A stretch of 64,000 nt of DNA from Nipponacmea schrenckii (lineage: Eukaryota > Mollusca > Gastropoda > Lottiidae): positions 1,426,001 through 1,490,000 of the forward strand of contig JAUJPP010000006.1 in assembly GCA_030562195.1 (NCBI GenBank). Reading direction: 5' to 3'. The notes under the pieces are model-generated. The model was not told the DNA's origin, did no database searches, and saw only the letters and a program-made list of their open reading frames with translations. Positions 37,983 to 49,894 of this stretch are shown here, piece after piece. Position numbers and translations under genes: made by a program. Positions within the stretch are counted from its first letter, which is position 1; each line of letters begins with the position of its first letter.

Positions 37983-38145
37983 TTTTCAATGAGACACAAG
38001 TAATTTGAAATTGCATTAGGCAAAGGTTATTTCCACTTTTAAATAACTTGATAACTGTACCAATTTGAATATAATCAGTTTTAGAATTCCTTAAAATCAC
38101 TAACATAATTATACTTAAGTTTGACATCACAGAAACTTGAATTAA

Positions 38146-38624
38146 AGGGATAATAGGCGTTAGAACGAAAATAAAAATTTAATTTCACCTCAATTTGGAC
38201 AATAACAGTATATATCCATCAGTGGACTTACCTGGTGTCATAACTATACATGAAAATCCCTCTATTATGGGATAAATCCACAAAATCAAGTAGTTAATTA
38301 TAAAACGCTTAATACTTCCATCAAGCGATTTTCAAATTGTGAAATATAAAGGGAAGTAACTCTAACATGAGAGTTTTCACACGTCCTTGACCCCTACTGT
38401 TGAATTGCACAATGATGTTTTAGCGTTGATTTACCAGACGCTTTTATTCTCGAACTGAATGGAACCGTCGCTGGCTCACTTTTTTTTTAAGTTCCGAATA
38501 TATACTTTTATTGTGGCTTTTTAAAATTTGGTAAAGTGTGGGATGCATACTTATTTAACTAATAGTCAATATTAAACACAAATATAAGCCGTAGGACGAG
38601 TGTATTCTAACGCCTATTATCCCT
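38146..38624. mobile_element. 479-bp MITE with 20-bp perfect TIRs and TTAA target duplication
   Basis: The left TIR AGGGATAATAGGCGTTAGAA is the exact complement of the right end, and both ends are flanked by TTAA (38,142-38,145 and 38,625-38,628). There is no coding frame. TTAA duplication is typical of piggyBac-like elements. A related piece without clear ends is near 17,497-17,650. Confidence 0.88.
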
Positions 38625-39119
38625 TTAAGTTGCTGTCAAAATTCTTTTTAACAGTCAATTCACTACAACGTAGAAAATCAAAGAAAGCCATACAGAAGGC
38701 AGCTTCTTACATAATGCTATTAACTTATTATTTATGATAATTTTTCTTAAAAAGGGATCATGGCCACATCTTACGATTACAATAATTGTCCTAGGAAGAA
38801 AATCCAAAATGTTTAACATTAAAAAAACTTTATACCAGCTAAATATAATTTAATAGTTGAGTATTTAAATTCAAACTATGAAACAATATGTTACGAATCT
38901 TATCAGCAACTACTCTCAAAGGGAAGGCATATTGTTAATAACAAACAATTATAAAATTTCAAATAATGATCAGAACCAAATATAACCAACTCTAAGATAT
39001 TAGATATAACTACGACATAAACAAATTATTGGTTTTACAAAATTATCGAACTAACTACAAGACAAATGGTTTAATGTAGACCTACATTTGGAGCAAAACT
39101 TATGAATCTTTCCCACTGA

Positions 39120-39517
39120 AAAGAGATAAAGCATCTACAATATTATTATCTTTATAAGGAATATCGGAACAAAACACAGCAAAATTGTTTTGAGCAGCAC
39201 ACATAGTAAAGGTTATAATGAGTTACATAAGTTAAGGCTGTTTTGATCTGTCTTGTGATAATGTATACAACGGCCATATTTTACAATGGAGCATAATTCT
39301 TTTTTCCATCCAAAAATTACCCCACAATGACAGAAACTACAATAGGGTAAAGCTCCATAAAGGCCATTGATAAAGGGAGATCAACAATATTATATAAATC
39401 ATTTAATGGCCGTTCTTCTGCAAACCAGTGACCATCATAATAGCCACCAAAACCTACAGTAGAAGAGGCATCAGTATAAAGCTCTAAATCAACATTTGAC
39501 ACAATAGACTGAATCAC
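39120..39517 (-). pseudogene. DIRS RNase H domain remnant
   Basis: LELYTDASSTVGFGGYYDGH at the start and IPYKDNNIVDALSLFSVGKI at the end (39,120-39,185) match the DIRS RNase H first catalytic motif and the conserved domain end. Stops and shifts interrupt the middle. Confidence 0.75.
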
Positions 39518-39735
39518 TCACGCCACACCATCCAGGGCCGAGTTTCACCGCCATGACATTCGTTCCGACCAGATCGTACGATTTCTCAAACCACCACCAA
39601 ACCAACAGTTTTCTAAATCATCCAATTGATTCTAAATCCACTACCAACGACCACCTAAGTGCAACTACCTAGTTTGCGATATCAGCAATTGCTGGAAGCG
39701 AACGTTAACTCGCCATTTACCTACCTACCTTTGAC
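39517..39735 (+). mobile_element. short non-autonomous element, copy 2, inserted in DIRS A
   Basis: Same ends as 28,640-28,832 (CTCACGCCACACCATCCAGG; CGCCATTTACCTACCTACCT). It begins exactly where the RNase H similarity of DIRS A breaks off. Confidence 0.75.
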
Positions 39736-40411
39736 ACAATTTTTGATTCATAAAACATACTAACTCCATTCCATTGATGGAGAAATTATTTCCACATGAG
39801 CAAATCTGATTTACATACTCTATCTGAATGTACATGGTAATAACCTTCCCTTATGGAAGATAGGAAATGGTATAAGATACAAAAACTCTACCAGGAAAAC
39901 ATAACACACATTCAAATGACCCTAATAACCTTTCAGATCTTTCTTAAACTGGATTTGGAAGCCAAAAAGTCTCAATGAACTGAAGGATGCTCTTTACCTT
40001 ATCAAAGGGTAATCTAGCTTGCATATTATTAATAGTATCAAGAATCCTAAAAATTGTAAAACACACTCTGGCCCTATACATTCTTGGTCGATAAAGGAAT
40101 TAGTAAACGTAAAAAAAAAACCAATAGTGCCATAGTTCTTTCCACATGAAAGAAACTAATTTTACAGTCTAATATCATCTAAAAGACGAAAAACTGGATA
40201 GATTTTATAATTAATTGAAGCGATCAAACAGATAGAACAAGCGACATGTACAAATCCAATTCCTGACTTCTATTTGGAAATATTTCACACTGGATTTCGA
40301 AAGCTAACAAATAATCACCTAATGTCCAATCTATACTCCATCTTTCGTCCTTCCCTTTATCAGTAGGCATTAAATAATTCTGAATCAAAGCATATTCACT
40401 ATCTATACCTT

Positions 40412-40762
40412 CTAAAAATAGTTTCTGATCTTGGAAGAAATCAAGACAACTAATGACACAGTAGTTGGATCTACTCCAAAATCTTCATTAAAATAGTTGA
40501 TAACCAATTCCATTAGTGTTTTTACCAGTACCAGTATTAGCTTGGAATACCAAAATCTGTTTGAGTTTGGGCTGTGGCACAGGGAAAATTTATTCCAAGA
40601 CTTCATTATAGTTTTTGCAGACACTTCTTCAATAAGATTTCTTAAATGCGAAGACAGCTGTTCTTCTAAAACATAAGGTTGATTAGGACTACTAATTCGA
40701 CTCCTCTTTGAATTACTATGACTAGATAATAGTAGGCTACAATTGCCTGTGTTGTTTAACAA
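40412..40762 (-). pseudogene. unassigned frame at the 5' side of DIRS A
   Basis: A 116-codon frame (SAKTIMKSWNKFSLCHSP; INYFNEDFGVDPTTVS), probably continued after a shift by LFLEGIDSEYALIQNYLMPT down to about 40,230. It could be a gag-like region of the DIRS element or a recombinase core-binding domain from another copy. It is not secure. Confidence 0.35.
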
Positions 40763-41454
40763 GAGTTAATTGTGACTGGGCACTAAAAATAGTAGTAGGC
40801 ATAAACAGATTAGCAGTTGACCGCTTCAACTCTTTAACTTTATTCTTTGACTTAGACAATGTAGGACCACTCGAATTCAAACTAACAGAAACTGTAGCAG
40901 TATCACTTAAACCAGACGTAATATCGGTAAAAATTTACTAGTAGCGGTTGTTTGGAATTCTTATCGGCATCAGTCACACTTCCTTTGCTACAAAATTAAA
41001 TAATACTACCTTCAATAACGTCTTAGTCTTAGAATCTTTTAGGAGTTAACCTCTTGCGTGTGATTTTCCTGTTTTCCATTGCCAGATGTCAGGTTTGAAT
41101 CAAGAAAATTACAATATAATGTGGACATCAATTAAAGAAAACGTGCTTCAAACATAACAGAAGTAGTCCTAAAGAAGGTTGTCGTTAAATTTACATATTG
41201 TGAAATACATGTACGCTAGAAACGAAAGAATGGATGTCTTCACATAAACTACAATTATTTACAAAATTCTGTGTAAAACCACCACAGAACAAATGCTTCC
41301 CATTTAACCGATATAATTTACAGACAATCTAATCTGAGTAGTTTAATAATTTTATAGAAAGAGATTGAAAGTTATAATATAATACAATATTATTGTACTT
41401 AAATAATTTGAAACTTGTAAATTCCAGTATCTTCCAATCTGAATTGCGTTGTTA

Positions 41455-41615
41455 GACAGCTATTAATTGTTCAATATTATGTCTTATATTGATACCAACA
41501 CGACAGGAAGTTGTCTTCATTTCAATACCATCAGGGACAGGTTCTTTATAATGAAAGTCTAATTCTTTAGATTGAACCAAAAACAGAGATCCATGTCACC
41601 AAATACAATTGTCAA
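41455..41615 (-). pseudogene. BEL/Pao pol fragment, second copy
   Basis: Nearly identical to 48,840-48,990: ELDFHYKEPVPDGIEMKT and GINIRHNIEQLIAV are recognisable, with WWHGP degraded. It is cut off at the left edge of the 65-bp array. Confidence 0.7.
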
Positions 41616-41654
41616 CAAGATTTTTAGCTCCTTAGTATTATGGGTATTTGGATG

Positions 41655-43085
41655 CGGAGTATATAGACATTAGTTTGGTAAGAGGTATGTGACCCAGTGA
41701 CTTTAATGAAAGTGAAGTAAAGAATGGAGGTAGTACCAGTGACTTTAGAGTAGTAAGGATAGGAGTATATGGAGATTAGGGTGGTAAGGGGTAAGTGACC
41801 AGTGACTTTAGAGTAGTAAGGATGTGGAGTATATAGAGATTAGGGTGGTAAGGGGTATGTGACCCAGTGACTTTAGAGTAGTAAGGATGGGGAGTATATG
41901 GAGATTAGGGTGGTAAGGGTATGTGACCAGTGACTTTAGAGTAGTAAGGATGAGGAGTATATGGAGATTAGGGTGGTAAGGGTATGTGACCCAGTGACTT
42001 TAGAGTAGTAAGGATGAGGAGTATATGGACTTTAGGGTGGTAAGGGGTAAGTGACCCAGTGACTTTAGAGTAGTAAGGATGAGGAGTATATAGAGATTAG
42101 GGTGGTAAGGGGTAAGTGACCCAGTGACTTTAGAGTAGTAAGGATGTGGAGTATATAGAGTTTAGGGTGGTAAGGGGTATGTGACCCAGTGACTTTAGAG
42201 TAGTAAGGATGTGGAGTATATGGAGATTAGGGTGGTAAGGGGTAAGTGACCCAGTGACTTTAGAGTAGTAAGGATGAGGAGTATATGGAGATTAGGGTGG
42301 TAAGGGGTAAGTGACCCAGTGACTTTAGAGTAGTAAGGATGGGAGTATATGGACTTTAGGGTGGTGAGGGGTATGTGACCCAGTGACTTTAGAGTAGTAA
42401 GGATGGGAGTTATGGACTTAGAGTGGTAAGGGGTAAGTGAAGTGACTTTAGAGTAGAAAAGATGGAAATGGAGATTAGGGTGGTAAGGGGAAAGTGACCC
42501 AGTGACTTTAGAGTATAAGGATGAGGAGTATAGGGAAATTAGAGTGGTAAGGGGAGTGACCAGTGACTTTAGGGTAGTAAGGTTTAGGAGTATATGGAGA
42601 TTAGGTGGTAAGGGGAAAGTGACCCAGTGACTTTAGAGTAAAAAGATGAGAAAGGGAAATTAGGGTGGTAAGGGGTAGGGACCCAGTGACTTTAGAGTAT
42701 TAGGATGGGGAAATAATGGAGTTAGGGTGGTAAGGGGTATGTGACCAGTGACTTTAGAGTAGTGGTAGGATATATAGAGATTAGGGTGGTAAGGGGTATG
42801 TGACCCAGTGACTTTAGAGTAGAAAGGGGTGAGGAGTATATGAGATTAGGGTGGTAAGGGGTAGTGACCCAGTGACTTTAGAGTAGTGGGGTGAGGAGTA
42901 TATGAGATTAGGGTGGTAAGGGGTATGTACCCGTGACTTTAGAGTAGTGGGGTGAGGAGTATATGAGATTAGGGTGGTAAGGGGTATGTACCCAGTGACT
43001 TTAGAGTAGTAAGAATGGGAGTATATGAGATTAGGGTGGTAAGGGAAAGTGACCCAGTGATTTTAGAGAAGTAAAGGAGAAATAA
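41655..43085. repeat. 65-bp minisatellite, about 21 copies
   Basis: Unit contains TTAGGGTGGTAAGGGGTAAG, TGACCCAGTGACTTTAGAGT and AGTAAGGATGAGGAGTATAT. Copies to about 42,360 are uniform; those to the right are increasingly shortened and mutated. Confidence 0.93.
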
Positions 43086-43498
43086 AGAAGGTGTAAGAAT
43101 GTCCCTTGATTAAAATATTTTAGTGGTTTCATGGGTTGGTGAAATTTTTTTACAGTTTTTTTAAAAAAGTGAAAAGTAAAATTTAGGTTCACTTTAAATT
43201 AAAATTTATAAAGAGATGTTTTATTCCTTTAAAAAACTTTATAAAGAATAAATTTAAATAAATAAGTGTAATTTGAAAGTTTTTCGTTTTTTATCATGAA
43301 ATAGGTATTGACCAAAAAATTTATTTTTCTTTTCCATTGGATATTTTATTTTTTATTAGTTTTAGGAACTTTTTTTAAGATAATTCTTTATTTAATTTAC
43401 AAGATTTTCCCCTTTATTATTCATGGGAAATTTTAAAATTTAAAATTTTTTAAGTTGATCAAATGATTCAAATGAATATTAAATTATAACAGCAGATG
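43086..43498. other. AT-rich low-complexity stretch
   Basis: Long T and A runs with no gene seen. 43,455-43,503 is one half of a 49-bp direct repeat with 45,305-45,353. Confidence 0.5.
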
Positions 43499-44400
43499 TT
43501 TTATTTTTTTTGATGACTCTGTTTCAAAGATTAGGTGTGCCTATTTCCCCCAAAGAAAACAGAAGGTCCATCTGTAGAACTGCAGTATTTAGGGATTATA
43601 CTAGATACTAGGAATATGAACTGCAGATTACCATTGGATAAGTTAGCTCGAATCAAGCAATTTATAGAATTATTTCTTTCTAAGAATTCATGTACAAAAA
43701 GAGAGTTGTTACAAATGTTTGGTCATTTCAATTTTGCCTTGGGTCATTTTACCTGGCAGACCTTACACTTCATATTTAATATAGCTCAGCACAACAGTCA
43801 CTGATCTTAATCGTGTTCTCAGACTCAATAAGAATTGTAAAGAAGATCTTAAATGTGGCTTCAATTCCTTTCTAACTAGAATGGTATAGGTATATTTTAT
43901 GACAGAACGTTTATTTCTATTTATGAATTTGATTTATTTACAGATGCAAGTATCAATAAGTTTTGGGTGTTATTATCAAGGTAAATGGTTTGTAGAAAAT
44001 TGGCTTTCTAATCTGTCTTTGATTGATAAAAACCTTTATCTAATGGTTTTTTAGAATATGTCCCAAGATAGAACAGATAATTTGGGTGTTCTCGGCCGTG
44101 TTACAGAATCTAAATGGAAGCATGCCATATCTTTGTGTACTCGAGAAAAGTATAAACGTTTTTTTTAGTTTTGTGTACTTTGTGTACCACCTGTTTCACA
44201 AGAATTGTTAATTTGTTTTATAGCCTGTTATCAACTACGGATAAAATATGACACTATCAAAGTGTATTTAAATGGTATCAGATTTTGCCTTTTAGAAGTG
44301 GAGAGATTTCTGGCTCTCGTGATAGAAAATTGAGAATATTGACTACATTACAGGCTGTTAAAGAATATACAATATAATATCACCAAGATTAGACTGCCGA
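43499..44400 (+). mobile_element. decayed DIRS-type retrotransposon B
   Basis: RT end at 43,530-43,804 (GVPISPKKTEGPS, LQYLGIILDTRNMNCRLPLD, KRELLQMFGHFNFALGH). RNase H remnant at 43,930-44,050 (LFTDAS, CYYQGKWFVENWLSNLSLID). Recombinase core-binding piece at 44,110-44,300 (IKYDTIKVYLNGIRF). Several stops and shifts are present. It resembles DIRS A in every domain but lies on the opposite strand. Confidence 0.72.
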
Positions 44401-44980
44401 TTACTTTTGATATTTTACATAGAATTTGTTGTGTCTTAGAACTGGATTTTTTAATTTCTTTCTTGACAACTTATTTTTATCTATGTTTATTATTGTATTT
44501 TATGATTTCTGAGATGTGGTGAACTCGCTGTCATAGGAAGATATGATCCAAACCAAAATTCGTTATGACTGATAATTGGGTTAAATTTGTCTTAAGAATA
44601 AAAAAAAAAATGATTCTTTTCATATAGGAGTATATAGGTATATTTTTTATAAAAAAATCTCCTGTGACAATTTGTTTCTTATTTTGCTTTACGTAATCAA
44701 ACATTTCTAAGTTAGAACCACGTTTTGTTGATGGATGATGGACAAGTTGTTACCAAATCTCATTTTTAAGTAATAATTAGTTTTACGTTCTTATATTTCA
44801 AAGAACTCAATTTATGGTTAGTTTCATTTCTTAAATATATTTATTTTCACTTTGGGGATTACACAAATGTTTATACTGGCTATTTATAGTATTCTTACAT
44901 TTAAATAATACTATTCAACCCCAAAGTTCAGGGGTCTTATTTATTCAGGGCTCCGCGCGCTCACATTTATTATTATACAG

Positions 44981-45280
44981 GACTATGCCTTTTGTGCATG
45001 TGATTTAGCTTACAATGAAAATGCCAGATGCTCGGCTGTGTTACTAGACGGGGGGAATGGATGTATTCTATTTGGACTACCATTCATCTTTATACCAATG
45101 TTTAGAATTATGCACCAAGAGAATGAATGTGTGATGTTATTTCGTTGAAGGTTTTTGTCAGTTATTTAACGTTACCCTGGACAACCTACCTTCAGATATA
45201 TCGAGACAACAATTTGAAATGAGGTCAAATTTATTCGTCCAACGACAAGATTCATTTCACCGCTTCAGCTATTATTCATA
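44981..45280 (+). pseudogene. PAN/apple-like exon remnant
   Basis: After a possible acceptor (TTATTATACAG), the frame reads DYAFCACDLAYNENARCSAV and DGGNGCILFG, a PAN-like cysteine pattern. Shifts follow, then CLELCTKRMN and QLFNVTLDNLPSDIS. It is homologous to the last exon of the gene at 46,821-48,241. Confidence 0.5.
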
Positions 45281-45519
45281 GGAATTTAAATTAAATTGTT
45301 TAAATTGATCAAATGATTCAAATGAATATTAAATTATAACAGCATATGTTTTACTTCCATTTAAAATTTTAAAAGTTTAAAGTTTAAATACCTTGTTATA
45401 TTCTTTCTGAATGTTTTAATACCTTTCCACTTCCGTCTTAATCCCCGTTCGCCATCCCGACTTTGCGTCAGAGGGCCTTTACAACCGCAGATATAACCTA
45501 GTAGGAGGGCCTTACAAAC

Positions 45520-45637
45520 GTTGGTAAACCGGGCTGAAAAATCCGAAAGTTTATCTCGCCATTTGCCTGGAGTGAACCCGGAACCTTCAGGTTAGCGGGC
45601 AGGCTTCTAACTCACTGAGCTACCACGGCTCACTACC
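45520..45637 (-). mobile_element. SINE head fragment, reverse
   Basis: The reverse of the tRNA-like head: B-box side GGAGTGAACCCGGAACCTTC and A-box side CTCACTGAGCTACCACGGCT. The preceding 45,460-45,520 may be degraded body. Confidence 0.7.
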
Positions 45638-46820
45638 CCTTTAGAAACACTAGCACAGTTCTAATTAAGATAGGAAAAAAATTCAAACGGTTTTATAAAT
45701 TGTGAATTCACAGCGATATATAAGGGGATATTTAAAATGTATGTTAAAAGAGTTAAAAAGGGTTAAAAATTACATAATCAGATTAATTTGTATGTATGGC
45801 TCACTGATATCACACCGAGGTGCGAAAAGTTCAAATCAACAGTTTTATCATCATTGTTGTTGTCACTTCTTTTAACACTTGTCGATCATCTTAACCCTAA
45901 AAATCTCTTATTTTAACAGACAAATTTAAAGTTTTGTTTATCTTTGCTGAATTGAAAAATTTAAAATTTTAAAAACTATTCATGTCACATATCGTTGAAT
46001 AGAGAAAATCAAGTATATTTTATAAAGAAATTCAAGATGAATATCGAATATCAAATGTTTAGTCACTGATCACAAATACAAATTTGAGTAATGTTCTTGT
46101 CCATTGCAAAGTACACCATTTTAATTTGAAATAAATTATTAAGCCTGATTTGTACGACAACAGCTGAGATTACGTTAACATGTCTCCTACTGAGTTTTAG
46201 TTCTAAGTGCTCTGGAGCTTACGGCAAATTAATTTTACAACAGCTTTCATTTGGCCGTATTTCACAGCTTAAAAACTCTCTTCAATTTTCACTACATATA
46301 GCTAACACTAAATTTGATTTGAAGCTATTAATATTTTCTTTGCTAAAACTTAGATATATTCAAATTTTGTTGGTGGTCAGTGCGATTTTATGTCAGAAAT
46401 CCTGCTGTTTTTTAAACCCAATATTTCAATAAATTGTTCTTGTCCATGAGAAAGTAGACCCCCTTCATCGCCCCTTTTAAAATCTATCAAGGCTTGTGTG
46501 AACATGCTCGATGTATGTCTCATTTCCGGCGGAAGCAGACATTTTCTTCAAACTGTATGCACACAAGCTATACAATCATGTGTAGGACATTTTGATTCTA
46601 ATATTTTGATGAAATATGAAGTCAGCAACACTTTTAAAATTTTCCTTAAAAAAACTAACGTTATTAATGATATTCAGTGATCTACTGGTGTAAAATATTG
46701 ATTGCCAATAATTAATTAATTAAAATTCTGTCTAGTAGGAGGCTGGATTTAGAATAAATTGCTCATGAAATCTGGCATTTAAAATAATCAAAGACTCTAA
46801 GTATCTTTTACGTTAGAATC
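45638..46820. other. intergenic, no gene seen
   Basis: AT-rich. Short frames (such as 46,498-46,680) have no recognisable motif. Confidence 0.4.
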
Positions 46821-48241
46821 ATGAATAACCTATTATGCTCCGTACTGTTGTGTTCCGTTACAGCACTGATTCTTATAGATGCAGGTAATTATTCATACTT
46901 ATTATCTTAAGGTGGTGAATTATTTAATTTATTTTGCTTTCAAACTTTTCTAAATCTATTTGAAATTCATATCAACGTTTTATTAAGTGAAGATTCGGAA
47001 TGAGATATTTTGTTCTGGGGTAACTAAAACAACGTTTACTTGTTAAACTCATTTCCAACTATCTTTGGTGGTAAATAATCAATCAACAGCTATAGAGACA
47101 ATAGACCTATAGTTAAAAACATAATACATCGTATAGGATTAAAAATAGTAATAACAAAATGTCATTTACAGATTGCACTAATTTTCCTAGTGTTGAAAAT
47201 GCCATTTTTGATGAAGACTGTGAGAATGTAATGATAAAGTGTAAAAAGGGGTTCAGGATGGAACAAGGTATGGAGTGTATAGATGAAAATGGAGTTATCG
47301 AAAACCACAGTGTACACCTTCAGGTATGATAGCTTATATTAATACTGGAATTCAGAGCTATAAATATACTTAAAACAATATAAAAAGCAATATAAAAAAA
47401 ATCATTTTCATTTTAATGTGTATTTCTGGATGGAATTATATTTATATTTGGTTATACAAAGAGGAATAAGAAAATCTACATACAAATAGTTCATTATTTT
47501 ATTCAGCATCAAATGAAATAGGTGAATAAAGTGCCATGTACAGTAAAATTGTGTGTTCCATAATCCATATTTAAAATATCATTAGATATAAATTTTAATA
47601 TAGAAATATTATCTATATAGGTTTGTAAAACTGACACTCAACTAGGTCTAGTGTCTTAATCTAAACTCCGGTAACTTTTAGTTGTGCTGATCACAATATC
47701 TTAGTTGGGCTATTAATTAGGTAAGAAGAAGCACTCAAACTGTCTATTTAGTCAGAGAATGTCATATTTTTATCGCTTACGTAGTCAGGTACTCCTGTTG
47801 TCACTGTGAAGCTGATTCATCAGCTCAGCCTTCCAATCATTTATATTTCTTGTTGTTTTTATACCCAGGTAATTTATGTTTCAGAATGTCATTATAAATA
47901 TACAAATAATACATACTAACAAGTGTATTTTTAGACGTTTTCGGTTCTAAGAACCAGGAAGAATGTGATATAGCCTGCAATAACAACATGCTCTTTTGGG
48001 TACAAAAGTGGAGTTAATTGTGAGCTATATAAACCACCTGTCATCTTTAATAAACGACGTTTAAATATGAACCAATGTTTAGAATTATGCACCAGAAGAA
48101 TGAATGTCTAATGTTAATTTTGAGGAAGATTTGCAGGAAAATTTGTGTCAGTTATTTAACGTCACCCTCGCCAACCTACCTTCAGCTATAACGAGAAAAT
48201 CCTATAAAAATAGTAATGTAGTAGAAAAAATATGTCATTAA
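46821..48241 (+). pseudogene. secreted sushi-PAN-like protein gene, disrupted
   Basis: Exon 1 (46,821-46,884) encodes a signal peptide, MNNLLCSVLLCSVTALILID. Exon 2 (47,172-47,323) resembles a sushi/CCP module: DCTNFPSVENAIF, IKCKKGFRMEQGMECIDENG, then KPQCTPS in a frame shifted by one base. Only with that single base restored does the exon phase fit exon 3, so the loss is likely real or a sequencing indel. Exon 3 (47,935-48,241) has further shifts: EECDIACNNN, CELYKPPVIFNKRRLNMNQC, LELCTRRMN, then NFEEDLQENLCQLFNVTLAN. AATAAA (48,241-48,246) overlaps the stop codon. A lectin-like or complement-like extracellular role is only a guess from the modules. Confidence 0.5.
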
Positions 48242-48780
48242 ATAAAGCATATTATTTATTATGATATCACTGTATTATTACTACGGGTTCGGGCAAAATA
48301 TGTCCCTGAGGCTCAGTAGACACAAGATTGGTAACCTGGTTAGTAACTGAATCCACGGTTTTTATCTGGTTTTCCTGTCAGTGATGATGTTCGGAGGGGA
48401 TAAAATGGAAAGAGTGATAAAATGCTCTGTTCACTGTCTACTAACTTTGCACGGCACAATAATTGATACTTAACAATAGTGAACTCGTTTTAATCCTGTG
48501 CCAGTGACTTCTGTTGAATAGTAACTTGTTACCTTTCTACACAATGTGCATTGCTGTATTATCTGTCGTACCACTTGGCGTCCTCTACAAATCCAATACT
48601 TAGAACGTAGTTAAATGTTTCTTGGGTACCATTATGAAATACATCTTTTGAATAACTAATTGTGTAAAGTCATGATTTTCAGGAAGGAACACCGGAAATA
48701 TAGTGTCATAAGCTGAACACCTAACTCTTCCTTGGTTAAAACACTATCTTTAACCTCAGTATTGTCCTCAATATGAGGTT
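48242..48780. other. spacer with possible degraded SINE
   Basis: 48,315-48,440 weakly resembles the SINE body (GAGGCTCAGTAGACACAAG; TTTTCCTGTCAGTGATGATG). Nothing else was seen. Confidence 0.35.
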
Positions 48781-49720
48781 TTATTTGACGTACACGTAAC
48801 CTGTCACTCTTAATAATTTATCAACTGAACTATACTTAGAGACAGCTATTAATTGTTCAATATTATGTCTTATATTGATACCAGCAAGACAGGAATTTGT
48901 CTTCATTTCAATACCATCAGGGACAGGTTCTTTATAATGAAAGTCTAATTCTTTAGGTTGAACCAAAAACGGAGGTCCATGCCACCAAATAAATTTATCA
49001 ACAAAATCTTCCACTTAAATGCCTCTGGAACAAATGTCAGCTGGATTTTGTTTAGTATTACAGTAAAACCAATTATCTACAGAAGTCAACTTTCTAATGT
49101 CTGTCACTCTATATTGAGAAAAATGTTTAAATCTTTATGAACAATCTTAAACTAACTTGATGCTACACCAAAATCAGACCAGAAATAAACTGATGCTATA
49201 TCAAACATATCATTTAAACAATCGACTACACATTTAGCTAATCAAACAGATATTAAACAACCTAAGGGTTCAAGTCTAGGGATACTTGTTGTACTAAGGG
49301 GGACTACTCTGGTTTTCGATGCCATCAGATTTCTAAGATTCTTACATACACATCTTGCTTGGAAAGGAAACTTGATCTACTGCACTCAAACTATCTAAAA
49401 ATTCATTCCGATTATCACAAAACTTTTCATTTATTGGATCGTCCAAATCAAGATCTTTCTTACACGTTGACTGGAAACAAATCTTAAACAAAACAACTAT
49501 AGGAGCTATCAAACCAACTGAATCATTAAATTTAGAAGTTGTACTCAACATAATTCTCTTGGATAACACAACATCGGGATCAAAACTAGATTTAACTTTA
49601 CCATATGACAGTCCCCTTTTTTCAGCCTAAAACACTTGAACAATCAAAAGTGTGTCTAGTGTCTTGCAGGATCATACTATAACCACGATCTTCTTCAGTT
49701 ATATTTGGAACAGGAGTGCT
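48781..49720 (-). pseudogene. BEL/Pao retrotransposon pol remnant
   Basis: In minus order: VKSSFDPDVVLSKRIMLSTT and SVGLIAPIVVLFKICFQSTC (49,342-49,610), the Pao-type segment after RT. Then KTRVVPLSTTSIPRLEPLGC (49,258-49,320), matching the RNase H start. Then WWHGPPFLVQPKELDFHYKE and SVDKLLRVTGYVYVK (48,781-49,014), the linker before integrase. Stops and deletions separate the pieces. No LTR, protease or integrase core was seen. Confidence 0.78.
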
Positions 49721-49894
49721 ATTACTCTGACACTTGGCACCATCTGCATTTCTGGGACAGGGAAGTGGCTGAGGAGGTATGTTTCCCCATCAGAAGCCGA
49801 AATTTAAAAACAAATGTTAAGACTGAATTCGAACCATTTGGTGGTAGTTTTTTTTTGTAAAAATGTAACTCAACTCAAATGTGTATCGTTCTTT

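Larger units (their letters stand above)
37770..40765 (-). mobile_element. decayed DIRS-type retrotransposon A with nested insertions
   Basis: In minus-strand order: possible gag-like frame (40,412-40,762), reverse transcriptase tail (about 39,960-40,060), RNase H (39,120-39,517), tyrosine recombinase core-binding piece (38,830-38,990) and recombinase catalytic end (37,791-37,982). This RT-RH-YR order is that of DIRS elements. Most of the RT is missing and stops are frequent. A short element (39,517-39,735) splits RT from RNase H, and a MITE (38,146-38,624) splits the recombinase. Confidence 0.75.
43455..45353. repeat. 49-bp direct repeats flanking a 1.8-kb block
   Basis: 43,455-43,503 and 45,305-45,353 are identical except for one base (AGCAGATG or AGCATATG). 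They bracket DIRS B and the PAN-like fragment. Confidence 0.9.
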
